NCBI GenBank assembly: GCA_040220455.1
Contig: JAVJUS010000081.1
Coordinates: forward strand, 1 to 33,739
DNA: 33,739 nt
Source of the DNA: JAVJUS01 sp040220455
GTDB lineage: Bacteria; Pseudomonadota; Alphaproteobacteria; DSM-16000; Inquilinaceae
Direction of reading: 5' to 3'
In this document: piece after piece, positions 9,119 to 15,540 of the stretch
Position numbering within the stretch: position 1 is the stretch's first letter
Layout of the letters: every line of letters starts with the position of its first letter
Program-made: the position numbers and the translations under genes
The notes under the pieces: generated by a model
Database searches by the model: none
What the model was told of the DNA's origin: nothing
What the model saw: only the letters and a program-made list of their open reading frames with translations

Positions 9119-9973
9119 TCAGCCCGCCTTGGCCTTCTTCTTCTTGCCCTTGTCGCCGGCCTTCTTGCCCGCCGTGGCCGGGGCGGCGGCCCCACCCTTG
9201 CCGGCCACGCCCGCGCGGATGCCGTCGAGCCCGGCGCGGATCGCCGCCTGCAGCGCCCAGACGTCGCCGGAGTAGCAGATGAAGTCGAAGCCGCGGGCGT
9301 GGTAGTCGACGCCGGTCGCGACGTCGGGCACCAGCCGGCCGAGCGCCTTCCCGTGGCGCCGACAGGCCTTCGCCACCGTGTCGATCGCCTTCGCGAAGTC
9401 CGGATGGTCGAACTGCCCCGGAATGCCCATGGAGCAGGTCAGGTCGAAATGGCCGACCCACAGGCAGTCGACGCCGTCGATCGCGGCCATGGCGTCGGCG
9501 TTCTTCACGCCTTCCACGGTCTCGATCTGGGCGAACAGGCAGATCCGCTCGTTGGCCGCGGCCAGCTTGTCGAGGACCGCGCCGCCCGTGTAGTCGTCAT
9601 GCGCGACGCCCAGCGCCACGCCGCGATGGCCGAGCGGCACGTATTTCATGCAGTCGAGGATGGCGCGCGCCTCGGCGGGCGTGCCGACCATCGGCAGCAT
9701 GATGCCCTCCGCGCCCATGTCGGCGGCGCGCGCGATCTGGTCGTATTGCTTGGACGGCACGCGCACGATGGCCGGCAGGCCGGCGGCCTGGAAGTAGCGC
9801 AGGGCGCTCTTGATCGTCTCGTGGCCGAAGCCCGAATGCTCGGTGTCGAACAGGACGAAGTCGCAGCCCGCGTTCTTCAGGATATGACCGATGCCGGGGG
9901 TCGCGAACTCGACCACGAAATGGCCGAGCTTGAGCTGCCCGTCGCGGCACTGTTCTTTCAGACCCTTGGTCAC
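9119..9973 (-). CDS. HpcH/HpaI class II aldolase (2-oxo acid aldolase)
   Basis: 284 residues from a GTG start at 9971-9973, chosen because GAGGGGGGAGG lies five bases upstream. An in-frame ATG at 10036 would add 21 residues without a ribosome site and overlap the previous gene's end. The family fold is clear: catalytic His46 in LFDTEHSGFG, the phosphate/carboxylate arginine in AIVRVP, and metal ligands in FAQIETVEG and VGHFDLTCSMG. Members cleave or condense pyruvate-type 2-oxo acids with aldehydes using Mg, Mn or Co. The unusual feature is a lysine-rich low-complexity tail (KKAGDKGKKKKAKAG) after the normal end of the barrel. In this operon it is the candidate C-C cleaving enzyme. Confidence 0.9.
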   Translation of the reverse strand: MTKGLKEQCRDGQLKLGHFVVEFATPGIGHILKNAGCDFVLFDTEHSGFGHETIKSALRYFQAAGLPAIVRVPSKQYDQIARAADMGAEGIMLPMVGTPAEARAILDCMKYVPLGHRGVALGVAHDDYTGGAVLDKLAAANERICLFAQIETVEGVKNADAMAAIDGVDCLWVGHFDLTCSMGIPGQFDHPDFAKAIDTVAKACRRHGKALGRLVPDVATGVDYHARGFDFICYSGDVWALQAAIRAGLDGIRAGVAGKGGAAAPATAGKKAGDKGKKKKAKAG

Positions 9974-10022
9974 GTCGCCTCCCCCCTCGATCTTCGTCTC
10001 GTTGTCGGTGGCCGCCCCGTGG

Positions 10023-10334
10023 TCAGGCCGCGGCATTCTCCAGCACGTCGAAGGTGCCGACGACCGAGCTCTCGATCAGGTCCGAGGTCGCCGCCTTGAA
10101 GCGGGCGAAATGCGGCGTGTCGAGATGGTCCTTGAAGGCGTCGGCGTCGTCGTAGATCTCGTAGAGGCGGATCAGGTCGGGATCGGCCGGGTCGTTGGGC
10201 AGCAGGACGTCGAAGCGCCGGCAGCCCGGCTCGTCGCGCACCGAGGAGCGGGCGTTCTCCAGCACCAGTTCGCGGAAGCGGTCGCCGGCGCCGGGGCGCA
10301 AGCGGAACTCGACCAGGACGACGAACCGCGCCAT
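10023..10334 (-). CDS. Small ABM-domain (antibiotic biosynthesis monooxygenase-like) protein
   Basis: 103 residues with the dimeric ferredoxin-like ABM/YgiN fold: an opening strand FVVLVEFRLRPGAGDRF, the central GCRRFDVLLPNDPADP, LYEIYDDADAFKDHLDTPHF with its conserved histidine, and a final strand VGTFDVLENA. Family members include quinol monooxygenases, heme-degrading enzymes and LsrG-type isomerases acting on sugar-derived phosphates. An isomerase or epimerase role in the sugar-acid pathway is therefore possible. The ATG is four bases after the GntR stop, with GGGGGAGG inside the end of the regulator gene, so the two are translationally coupled. The true reaction is unknown. Confidence 0.82.
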   Translation of the reverse strand: MARFVVLVEFRLRPGAGDRFRELVLENARSSVRDEPGCRRFDVLLPNDPADPDLIRLYEIYDDADAFKDHLDTPHFARFKAATSDLIESSVVGTFDVLENAAA

Positions 10335-10338
10335 CGCC

Positions 10339-11058
10339 TCAATCCTCCCCCGATATGTCCATCTGCGCCCAGTAGAGCGTCGAGACGTCGAGCAGGTGGG
10401 CGCGCATCGCCTGCTCCGCGCGCTCCGGCTCGCGGGCGGCGACGGCCTCGTAGATCTTCTCGTGAGCCCGGAACGCGTGCCGCGACGCGCCCTCGTTGCG
10501 CAGGGAGATCGTGCGCTGCTCGGTCAGCCAGCCGACCAGGGCCTCGTGCAGCGCCACGAAGATCGGATTGCTGGGAATCATCGCCAGCACGTAGTGGAAG
10601 CCGACATCGGTCCGGTTGAACTCGGCCGGGTCGTGGATGTGGCGCCGGTTCTCCTCCAGCGCGGCGCGCAGACGGGCGATGTCCTCCTCCGTCGCGTGCT
10701 CCGCCGCCCAGCGGGCGAGGCCGGATTCGAAGAACAGCCGCGCCATCTGGAAGTGCCGGACGCCGTCCTCGTCGGCCAGCATGTGCTTGACCGTGCCGGA
10801 CAGGGTGTCGGTCAGGACCTTCGGCGAAGGCTTGGTGACGCGCGCCCGCTCGCCGCTGGCGATGCGCACGAGGCCCATGCGCTCCAGCGTCGCGAGCGCC
10901 TGGCGGACGGTCGGCCGGCCGACGCCGTAACGCTCCATCAGTTCCCGCTCCGAGGGGAGCTGGTCGCCGGGGCTGTAATCCTCCGACAGGATCAGGGCTT
11001 CGAGGCGATCGGCCAACTCCTCGTGCAGCTTGCGCCGCGGGATGATGTCCGACGCCAT
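10339..11058 (-). CDS. GntR-family transcriptional regulator (FadR/FCD type)
   Basis: 239 residues. The start at 11058 (MASDIIPRRKL) is preferred over upstream in-frame starts because those would encode a compositionally odd extension. The winged HTH covers about residues 8-75 (GDQLPSERELMERYGVGRPT then VRQALATLERMGLV). An all-helical FCD effector domain follows at about 90-225, with DVGFHYVLAMIPSNP and HAFRAHEKIYEAVAAREPERA supplying the histidines that usually bind a metal and a carboxylate effector. It is the first gene of the catabolic operon and divergent from the kinase-enolase-dehydrogenase unit, so it probably represses both until a sugar acid binds. The ATACC(T/A)G repeats upstream are a candidate operator. 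Confidence 0.93.
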   Translation of the reverse strand: MASDIIPRRKLHEELADRLEALILSEDYSPGDQLPSERELMERYGVGRPTVRQALATLERMGLVRIASGERARVTKPSPKVLTDTLSGTVKHMLADEDGVRHFQMARLFFESGLARWAAEHATEEDIARLRAALEENRRHIHDPAEFNRTDVGFHYVLAMIPSNPIFVALHEALVGWLTEQRTISLRNEGASRHAFRAHEKIYEAVAAREPERAEQAMRAHLLDVSTLYWAQMDISGED

Positions 11059-11439
11059 CGGGTCAGCGCTCCGCCGAGCCGCCGGTCGCGGCCGGGCCGG
11101 TCGCGGCCGTCCGCCGATGCCGTGGCGTCCGCCGCACGCTTTGCTGAAAGGCGATTTGCTGCAAGGAGAACTGCATACCTGGAAACCTAGCATACCAGTA
11201 TATACCTGTCATGCGTCCGTAGGCGGTCGATCGGTCAAAACGTTTCGCGGAAAGGCGGCGGCGCCGGCGCGACGCGGGAAACGCGGAGGCTGGACAAGCG
11301 GGGCCGATCCGGTACGGTCGGGCGCGTTTTGCCCGGCTCGGAGGGGGAGGCCGCCTCGGGCGCCCGCCATGATACTGATTGTCTCGATCTATCCCGACGC
11401 CGCGCGCCAGGCGGCCGCTGCCGCTGGCCCGGCCACGCC
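11059..11439. promoter_or_regulatory. 381-bp divergent regulatory region
   Basis: This is the only stretch over 300 bases without a recognised gene. It must hold the promoters for the minus-strand GntR operon and the plus-strand kinase operon. Bases around 11140-11245 are clearly less GC-rich than the surroundings and contain the ATACC(T/A)G repeats. A minus-strand TATACT (11202-11197) is a possible -10 element, but I could not pair it with a convincing -35. The last 70 bases before the kinase contain a 24-codon open frame (see separate entry). Confidence 0.6.
11175..11208. promoter_or_regulatory. Candidate GntR operator: three ATACC(T/A)G repeats
   Basis: ATACCTG starts at 11175, ATACCAG at 11192 and ATACCTG at 11202, giving spacings of 17 and 10 bases. 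The middle copy overlaps the palindrome-like ATACCAGTATA. The sites lie about 120 bases upstream of the GntR start, in the most AT-rich part of the divergent region. FadR-type regulators bind short GT-AC core sites, so a GntR operator is plausible; this is inferred from position and repetition only. Confidence 0.45.
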
Positions 11440-11443
11440 ATGA
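11369..11443 (+). CDS. Possible 24-residue upstream ORF coupled to the kinase start
   Basis: An open frame starting ATG ATA CTG encodes MILIVSIYPDAARQAAAAAG plus four residues and stops in TGA at 11441-11443, overlapping the kinase ATG (11440-11442) as ATGA. The kinase start has no visible Shine-Dalgarno sequence, so translation might arrive by coupling from this frame. The purine-rich GGAGGGGGAGG is 18 bases before the ATG, farther than usual. No homology is recognised; it may simply be chance. Confidence 0.25.
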   Translation: MILIVSIYPDAARQAAAAAGPATP

Positions 11444-12450
11444 GCGCCGATGCCGACAGCGATGTCCTGCGCGACCGGCTCGCCCGGCTCGGCGTGATCG
11501 CGCCCGACGAGTCGCCGGCGATGACGCCGCTGACCGGCGGCGTTTCCTCGCATATCTGGCGGGTCGACACCCGGCGGGGGCCGGTCTGCGTCAAGCAGGC
11601 GGTGCCGCAGCTCAAGGTCGCCGCCCATTGGGAGGCGCCGCTGTCGCGCAGCCACAGCGAGGCGGACTATCTCCGCGCCGCCGGGGCCATCGTGCCCGGC
11701 CGGGTGCCGGCGCTGCTCGCCGAGGATGCCGAGGCCGCGCTCCTCGTGCTCGCCTATCTGGCGCCGGAGAGCCATCCGGTCTGGAAGGCGGAGCTGCGCG
11801 ACGGCCGCGTCTCGATCGCCATCGCCGAGGCGGTGGGTGATCTGGTCGTCGCGATCCACGCGGCGACCGCCGGCGACCCGGCGATGGCGGCCCGCTTCGA
11901 CACGGGCGACGCCTTCCACGCCCTGCGCCTGGAGCCCTATTTGGAGGCGACGGCGCGGGTCCACGAAGACCTGGCGCCGGCGCTCGAGGCGCTGGTGGCG
12001 CGCACGGCCGCCACGAAACGGTGCCTCGTCCACGGCGACGTCAGCCCGAAGAACATCCTGGTCGGGCCCGACGGGCCGGTGCTGCTCGACGCGGAATGCG
12101 CCTGGTACGGCGACCCGGCCTTCGATCTCGCCTTCGTGCTCAACCACCTGCTGCTCAAGGGGCTGTGGACCCCGCAGGCCGGGCCGGATTTCCTGGCCGC
12201 GTTCGACGCGCTGGCGGCGCGCTACCTGGCCGGGGTCGGCTGGGAGGATCCGGCCGCGCTCGAGGCCCGGGCGGCCTCGCTGCTGCCGGGGCTGTTCCTG
12301 GCCCGGGTCGACGGCAAGTCGCCGGTCGAATACGTCACCGAGGAGCGGGACAGGGAGTCCGTGCGCCGGGTCGCGCGCCGCTTCCTGGCCGACCCGCCGT
12401 CCCGCCTCGCGGCGATCCGCGCGGCCTGGCACGAGGAGCGATTCGCATGA
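11440..12450 (+). CDS. Aminoglycoside phosphotransferase-fold small-molecule kinase
   Basis: 336 residues with the APH/choline-kinase fold. Features are a glycine-rich turn LTGGVSSHIW (about 31-40), the ATP lysine in VCVKQAV (Lys52), the catalytic Brenner motif HGDVSPKN (His198, Asp200, Asn205), and the metal-binding Asp in VLLDAECAWYGDPAFDLA. Family members phosphorylate hydroxyls on antibiotics, choline, homoserine, methylthioribose, fructosamines and other metabolites. It is joined to the enolase homologue by an ATGA overlap, so it most likely makes that enzyme's phosphorylated substrate rather than conferring resistance. No classic Shine-Dalgarno precedes the chosen ATG. The specific substrate is unknown. 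Confidence 0.88.
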   Translation: MSADADSDVLRDRLARLGVIAPDESPAMTPLTGGVSSHIWRVDTRRGPVCVKQAVPQLKVAAHWEAPLSRSHSEADYLRAAGAIVPGRVPALLAEDAEAALLVLAYLAPESHPVWKAELRDGRVSIAIAEAVGDLVVAIHAATAGDPAMAARFDTGDAFHALRLEPYLEATARVHEDLAPALEALVARTAATKRCLVHGDVSPKNILVGPDGPVLLDAECAWYGDPAFDLAFVLNHLLLKGLWTPQAGPDFLAAFDALAARYLAGVGWEDPAALEARAASLLPGLFLARVDGKSPVEYVTEERDRESVRRVARRFLADPPSRLAAIRAAWHEERFA

Positions 12451-13751
12451 CCGCCAGCACCATCGCCGCCGTTCGCGGCCGCCGGATCTGGGATTCGCGC
12501 GGCCGGCCGACGCTGGAGGTGGAGGTCGCGACCGCCGGCGGGGCGCGCGGCCGGGCGATAGCGCCGGCCGGCGCGTCGACCGGCTCGGGCGAGGCGCTCG
12601 ATCTGCGCGACGGCGGCGCGGCCTTCGGCGGGCACGACGTGCGCCGGGCGCTCGCCGGGATCGAGGCGGAGATCGCGGGCGCTCTCGACGGTCTCGACGC
12701 CGCGGACCAGGCGGCGGTCGACGCCCGGCTGATCGGGCTCGACGGCACGGCGCAGAAGACCCGGCTCGGCGGCAACGCCCTGATCGCCACTTCCATGGCG
12801 GTGGCCCACGCCGCGGCGGCGGTGCGCGGCGTGCCGCTCTGGCGCCATCTGGCGGGCGAGGGGGCTCCGGGCCCGCTGCCCCTGCCGGAGATCCAGATCT
12901 GCGGCGGCGGCGCCCATGCCGGCCGGCGCATCGACATCCAGGACATCATGGTCGTTGCCGTGGGCGCGCCGGACTACCCCACGGCGCTGGACTGGACGGC
13001 GGAGGTCTACCGCGCCTGCGGCCGGACCCTGGAGGCGCAGGGACGCCTGCACGGCGTCGCCGACGAGGGCGGCTTCTGGCCCGCCTTCGACACCAACGAG
13101 GAGGCGCTTGCCACCGTCACCGGCGCGATCGAGGCCGCCGGCCTGCGTCCGGGCGAGGACATGGCGCTGTCCCTCGACATCGCGGCCAGCGAGTTCGGCG
13201 AGGGCGGGCGCTATCGCCTGGCGCGGGAGGACCGGGCGCTCGACACCGGCGAGATGGTGGCGATGATCGCGGACTGGCGCGGCCGCTACCCGGTCGTCTC
13301 GATCGAGGATCCGCTGGCGGAGGACGACGAGGCCGGGCTCGCCGCCGTCACGGCGCGGCTGGGCGCGACGACCCAGATCATCGGCGACGACTACCTGGTC
13401 ACCGACGCCGAGCGGGTGCGCCGGGGCGCGGCGGCGGGGGCGTGCAACGCGCTGCTGGTCAAGCCCAACCAGGCCGGCACGTTGACCGAGGCCCGCGCCG
13501 CGCTGGACGCCGCGCGGGCGGCCGGCTGGTCGGCCGTGGTCTCGGCCCGCTCGGGCGAGAGCGAGGACGTCACGATCGTCCATCTGGCGGTCGGCTGGGG
13601 CGTCGCCCAGCTCAAGGTCGGATCCTTCGCCCGGTCCGAGCGCATGGCCAAGTGGAACGAAGGGCTGCGGCTCGCCGAGACGCTGCCGACCGGTGCCGCC
13701 TTGCCGCCGGCCGGCGCGATGCCCTGGAATGCGGGAGGTGGGCGGCGATGA
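12447..13751 (+). CDS. Enolase-family protein with altered active site (not housekeeping enolase)
   Basis: 434 residues, aligning by eye along the whole of bacterial enolase. Retained: the mobile loop GASTGSGEAL, His157 (HAG), Glu207 in DEGG, metal ligands Asp244, Glu287 and Asp314, catalytic Lys339 (VKPNQ), Arg368, and Lys390 (LKVGS). Changed: the histidine of the usual SHRSGE motif is Ala367 (SARSGE), the glutamate of QEF is Asp166 (QDI), and the usual INGG before the active-site histidine is CGGG. The equivalent yeast residues, His373 and Glu168, lie near the C3 side of 2-phosphoglycerate. The enzyme probably still binds a 2-phospho acid with two Mg ions and abstracts the C2 proton, but on a different substrate. 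It overlaps both neighbours by 4 bases. Confidence 0.88.
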   Translation: MTASTIAAVRGRRIWDSRGRPTLEVEVATAGGARGRAIAPAGASTGSGEALDLRDGGAAFGGHDVRRALAGIEAEIAGALDGLDAADQAAVDARLIGLDGTAQKTRLGGNALIATSMAVAHAAAAVRGVPLWRHLAGEGAPGPLPLPEIQICGGGAHAGRRIDIQDIMVVAVGAPDYPTALDWTAEVYRACGRTLEAQGRLHGVADEGGFWPAFDTNEEALATVTGAIEAAGLRPGEDMALSLDIAASEFGEGGRYRLAREDRALDTGEMVAMIADWRGRYPVVSIEDPLAEDDEAGLAAVTARLGATTQIIGDDYLVTDAERVRRGAAAGACNALLVKPNQAGTLTEARAALDAARAAGWSAVVSARSGESEDVTIVHLAVGWGVAQLKVGSFARSERMAKWNEGLRLAETLPTGAALPPAGAMPWNAGGGRR

Positions 13752-14695
13752 CGAAGGTCCTGTTCCGCTACGACTGCGCGCCCTGGCTGGAGGACCGGCT
13801 GGCCGGCCTGGCGTCCGAAGGCGTCGAGGTCGCCACCTGCGGGGAGGCCGACGACGACGCTTATCCCCGGCTGATGGCGGAGGCGGAGGTGCTGTGGCAC
13901 GTGCTCCGGCCCGTGACGGCCGAGGCGATCGCCGCGGCGCCCCGGCTGCGCCTGATCCAGAAGATCGGCGTCGGCGTCAACACGATCGACCTTGATGCCG
14001 CCAAGTCGCGGGGCATCGCCGTGTGCAACATGCCCGGGACGAACACGGCGGCGGTGGCCGAGCTGGCGCTGGGCGCCATGCTCGCCTGCCTGCGCCGGAT
14101 CGTCGCCTTCGACGGGGCGGTGCGCGCCGGGCGCGGCTGGGCCTGGCCGCTCGACTGGCAGGGCGGTCTGGGCGAGATCGGCGGGCGCACGGTCGGGCTG
14201 GTCGGGTTCGGCGCCGTGCCGCGGCGCCTGGCACCGGTGCTGGAGGCGCTCGGCGCCGAGGTGATCTTCTGGAACCGCACGCCGCGTCCCGAGGCGGGCT
14301 TCGCCCAGGTCGACAAGGCCGAGCTGCTGGCCCGGGCCGACATCGTGTCGATGCATCTGCCGCTGACGCCCGAGACGGCGGACTGGCTCGACGCCGAGGC
14401 CATCGCGGCGCTGCGGCCTGGCGCTGTCGTGGTCAATGTGGCGCGCGGCGGCCTGGTCGACGAGGCCGCGCTGGTCGCGGCGCTGGAGTCGGGCCATGTG
14501 GCGGCGGCCGGCCTCGACGTCTTCGCCCGCGAGCCCGTGGCGCCCGACGACCCGCTGCTGGCGCGCGACGAGGTGGTGCTCACGCCCCATGTCGGCTGGC
14601 TGACGCGCGAGACGCTGGAACGCAGCCTGGCGGTCGCGCTCGACAATGTCCGGCGGCTCGAAACCGGGCGCGATCTCCGCCATGGGGTGGCCTGA
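13748..14695 (+). CDS. D-isomer-specific 2-hydroxyacid dehydrogenase (second copy)
   Basis: 315 residues starting at the ATG that overlaps the enolase-like stop (ATGA). The nucleotide motif is VGFGAVPRRLA: Gly153 and Gly155 are present, but the third fingerprint glycine is Pro158. IFWNRTPRP after strand 2 lacks the usual acidic residue and has arginine, which favours NADP. Catalytic Arg233 (VARGGLVDE), Glu262 (FAREPV) and His281 (LTPHVGW) are intact. It is the last gene of the kinase-enolase-dehydrogenase unit and would reduce or oxidise a 2-oxo acid made after dehydration. It is clearly distinct from the other dehydrogenase at 8024-9073, which keeps the GxGxxG motif. Confidence 0.9.
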   Translation: MTKVLFRYDCAPWLEDRLAGLASEGVEVATCGEADDDAYPRLMAEAEVLWHVLRPVTAEAIAAAPRLRLIQKIGVGVNTIDLDAAKSRGIAVCNMPGTNTAAVAELALGAMLACLRRIVAFDGAVRAGRGWAWPLDWQGGLGEIGGRTVGLVGFGAVPRRLAPVLEALGAEVIFWNRTPRPEAGFAQVDKAELLARADIVSMHLPLTPETADWLDAEAIAALRPGAVVVNVARGGLVDEAALVAALESGHVAAAGLDVFAREPVAPDDPLLARDEVVLTPHVGWLTRETLERSLAVALDNVRRLETGRDLRHGVA

Positions 14696-14874
14696 TCCGG
14701 CCTTCGCCGTTTCGTTTATCAGACGAAGTTCATATTCAATGCTCGCAAATTGCAGCGCCTTCTTAACGTCTCGTTAAGTCGGCCGATCGCACGCTTATTA
14801 CGTGAAGTTGCTAACAAGATTCTATCAAAAAGACAAACATAGCGGCAGGGTCCGGTGCCGTTCGAGGGGAGAGA
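14696..14874. promoter_or_regulatory. AT-rich intergenic island with palindromes
   Basis: About 180 bases, much richer in A+T than anything around. It contains a 7-3-7 inverted repeat CTTAACG-TCT-CGTTAAG (14762-14778), a palindrome GCAAATTGC (14745-14753) and a weak hairpin TTCGT/ACGAA (14711-14727) after the dehydrogenase gene. It should hold the promoter of the next ORF, whose ribosome site GAGGGGAGAGA directly precedes its ATG. I cannot fix a -35/-10 pair with confidence. The palindromes could be operators or part of a terminator. Confidence 0.5.
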
Positions 14875-15363
14875 ATGCAGGTCATGCTGTCGACGCCGGG
14901 CGTTCGCAGCGAGATCGTCTCGGTTGTCCGCGACCCGGCGTGGTTGCCGGGCAATGCCGGGGTGATGCTGCGCTGGTACCACCGGCTGGACGAGGCCGTT
15001 GTCGGCCAGCCGCGCTGCTCGGCCGTGCTCGCCCATGCCGAGGCGCTGCTGGACGACGGCGCGGGCGTGACGTTCCATTGCCTCGTTCATGACGGGGACG
15101 GCGGCGACTCCCTCTCGGTCACGCGGCTGCCGCGCGACGACATCCTGGTCGGGGGCGACTGCCTGCCGACGGGCGTCGAGGCTCTGCGGCCGGTCGCCGG
15201 CGTGGCCCTTCGCCTCGCCCGGCCGGTCGTGATCCTGTTCCGACCGGCCGACGATCCGGCCGGGACGATGACGTGCAGCCTCGCCCTGCCGGTGCGTGTC
15301 GACCTGCAGCGCACGGGCCTCATCCTGGTCACGGACACGGCGGCCGGGCTCGGCCCGATGTGA
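14875..15363 (+). CDS. Hypothetical protein, 162 residues
   Basis: Not recognised. The reading frame has the GC-rich third positions of its neighbours and a strong ribosome site (GAGGGGAGAGA immediately before the ATG), so it is very likely real. It has no signal peptide or membrane segment. The composition is mixed, with several beta-type stretches such as VAGVALRLARPVVILFRPAD and MTCSLALPVRVDLQ, and two cysteines in the first half (PRCSAVL, TFHCLVHD). A short hairpin follows the stop. It is a single-gene unit between the sugar-acid cluster and the PhoD-like gene, driven from the AT-rich island. Confidence 0.65.
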   Translation: MQVMLSTPGVRSEIVSVVRDPAWLPGNAGVMLRWYHRLDEAVVGQPRCSAVLAHAEALLDDGAGVTFHCLVHDGDGGDSLSVTRLPRDDILVGGDCLPTGVEALRPVAGVALRLARPVVILFRPADDPAGTMTCSLALPVRVDLQRTGLILVTDTAAGLGPM

Positions 15364-15378
15364 CCGGCGGCGGACCTT

Positions 15379-15403
15379 GATCGGACGTGCCATGCATCCG
15401 ATC
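15379..15403 (+). terminator. Hairpin downstream of the hypothetical gene
   Basis: GATCGGA (15379-15385) pairs with TCCGATC (15397-15403) over an 11-base interior, 15 bases after the stop codon. No T-run follows, so termination efficiency is uncertain. Confidence 0.35.
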
Positions 15404-15540
15404 GGCGCCGACGCTCGTTGAAAGGCGGTTGTCGGGTCATACTCTGGCTCGGATCGTTTGCGGGTCCGGTTTCCTGCGACCCGTGACGCCCGATCCGACC
15501 GTGCGCCCTCCGACCGCTTCGAGGCCCTTGCCGCCGACCC

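Noticed and set aside
6794..10099. An 1101-codon open frame on the plus strand
   Set aside because: It is antisense to the binding-protein, dehydrogenase and aldolase genes, all with intact catalytic motifs. No domain is visible in its translation.
11440..12450. Aminoglycoside resistance gene
   Set aside because: It only shares the APH kinase fold; its coupling to an enolase homologue and dehydrogenase points to metabolism.
12447..13751. Housekeeping enolase (eno)
   Set aside because: The active-site changes Ala367 and Asp166 and the operon with a kinase and dehydrogenase argue against the glycolytic enzyme. A genome-wide check for another eno would settle it.
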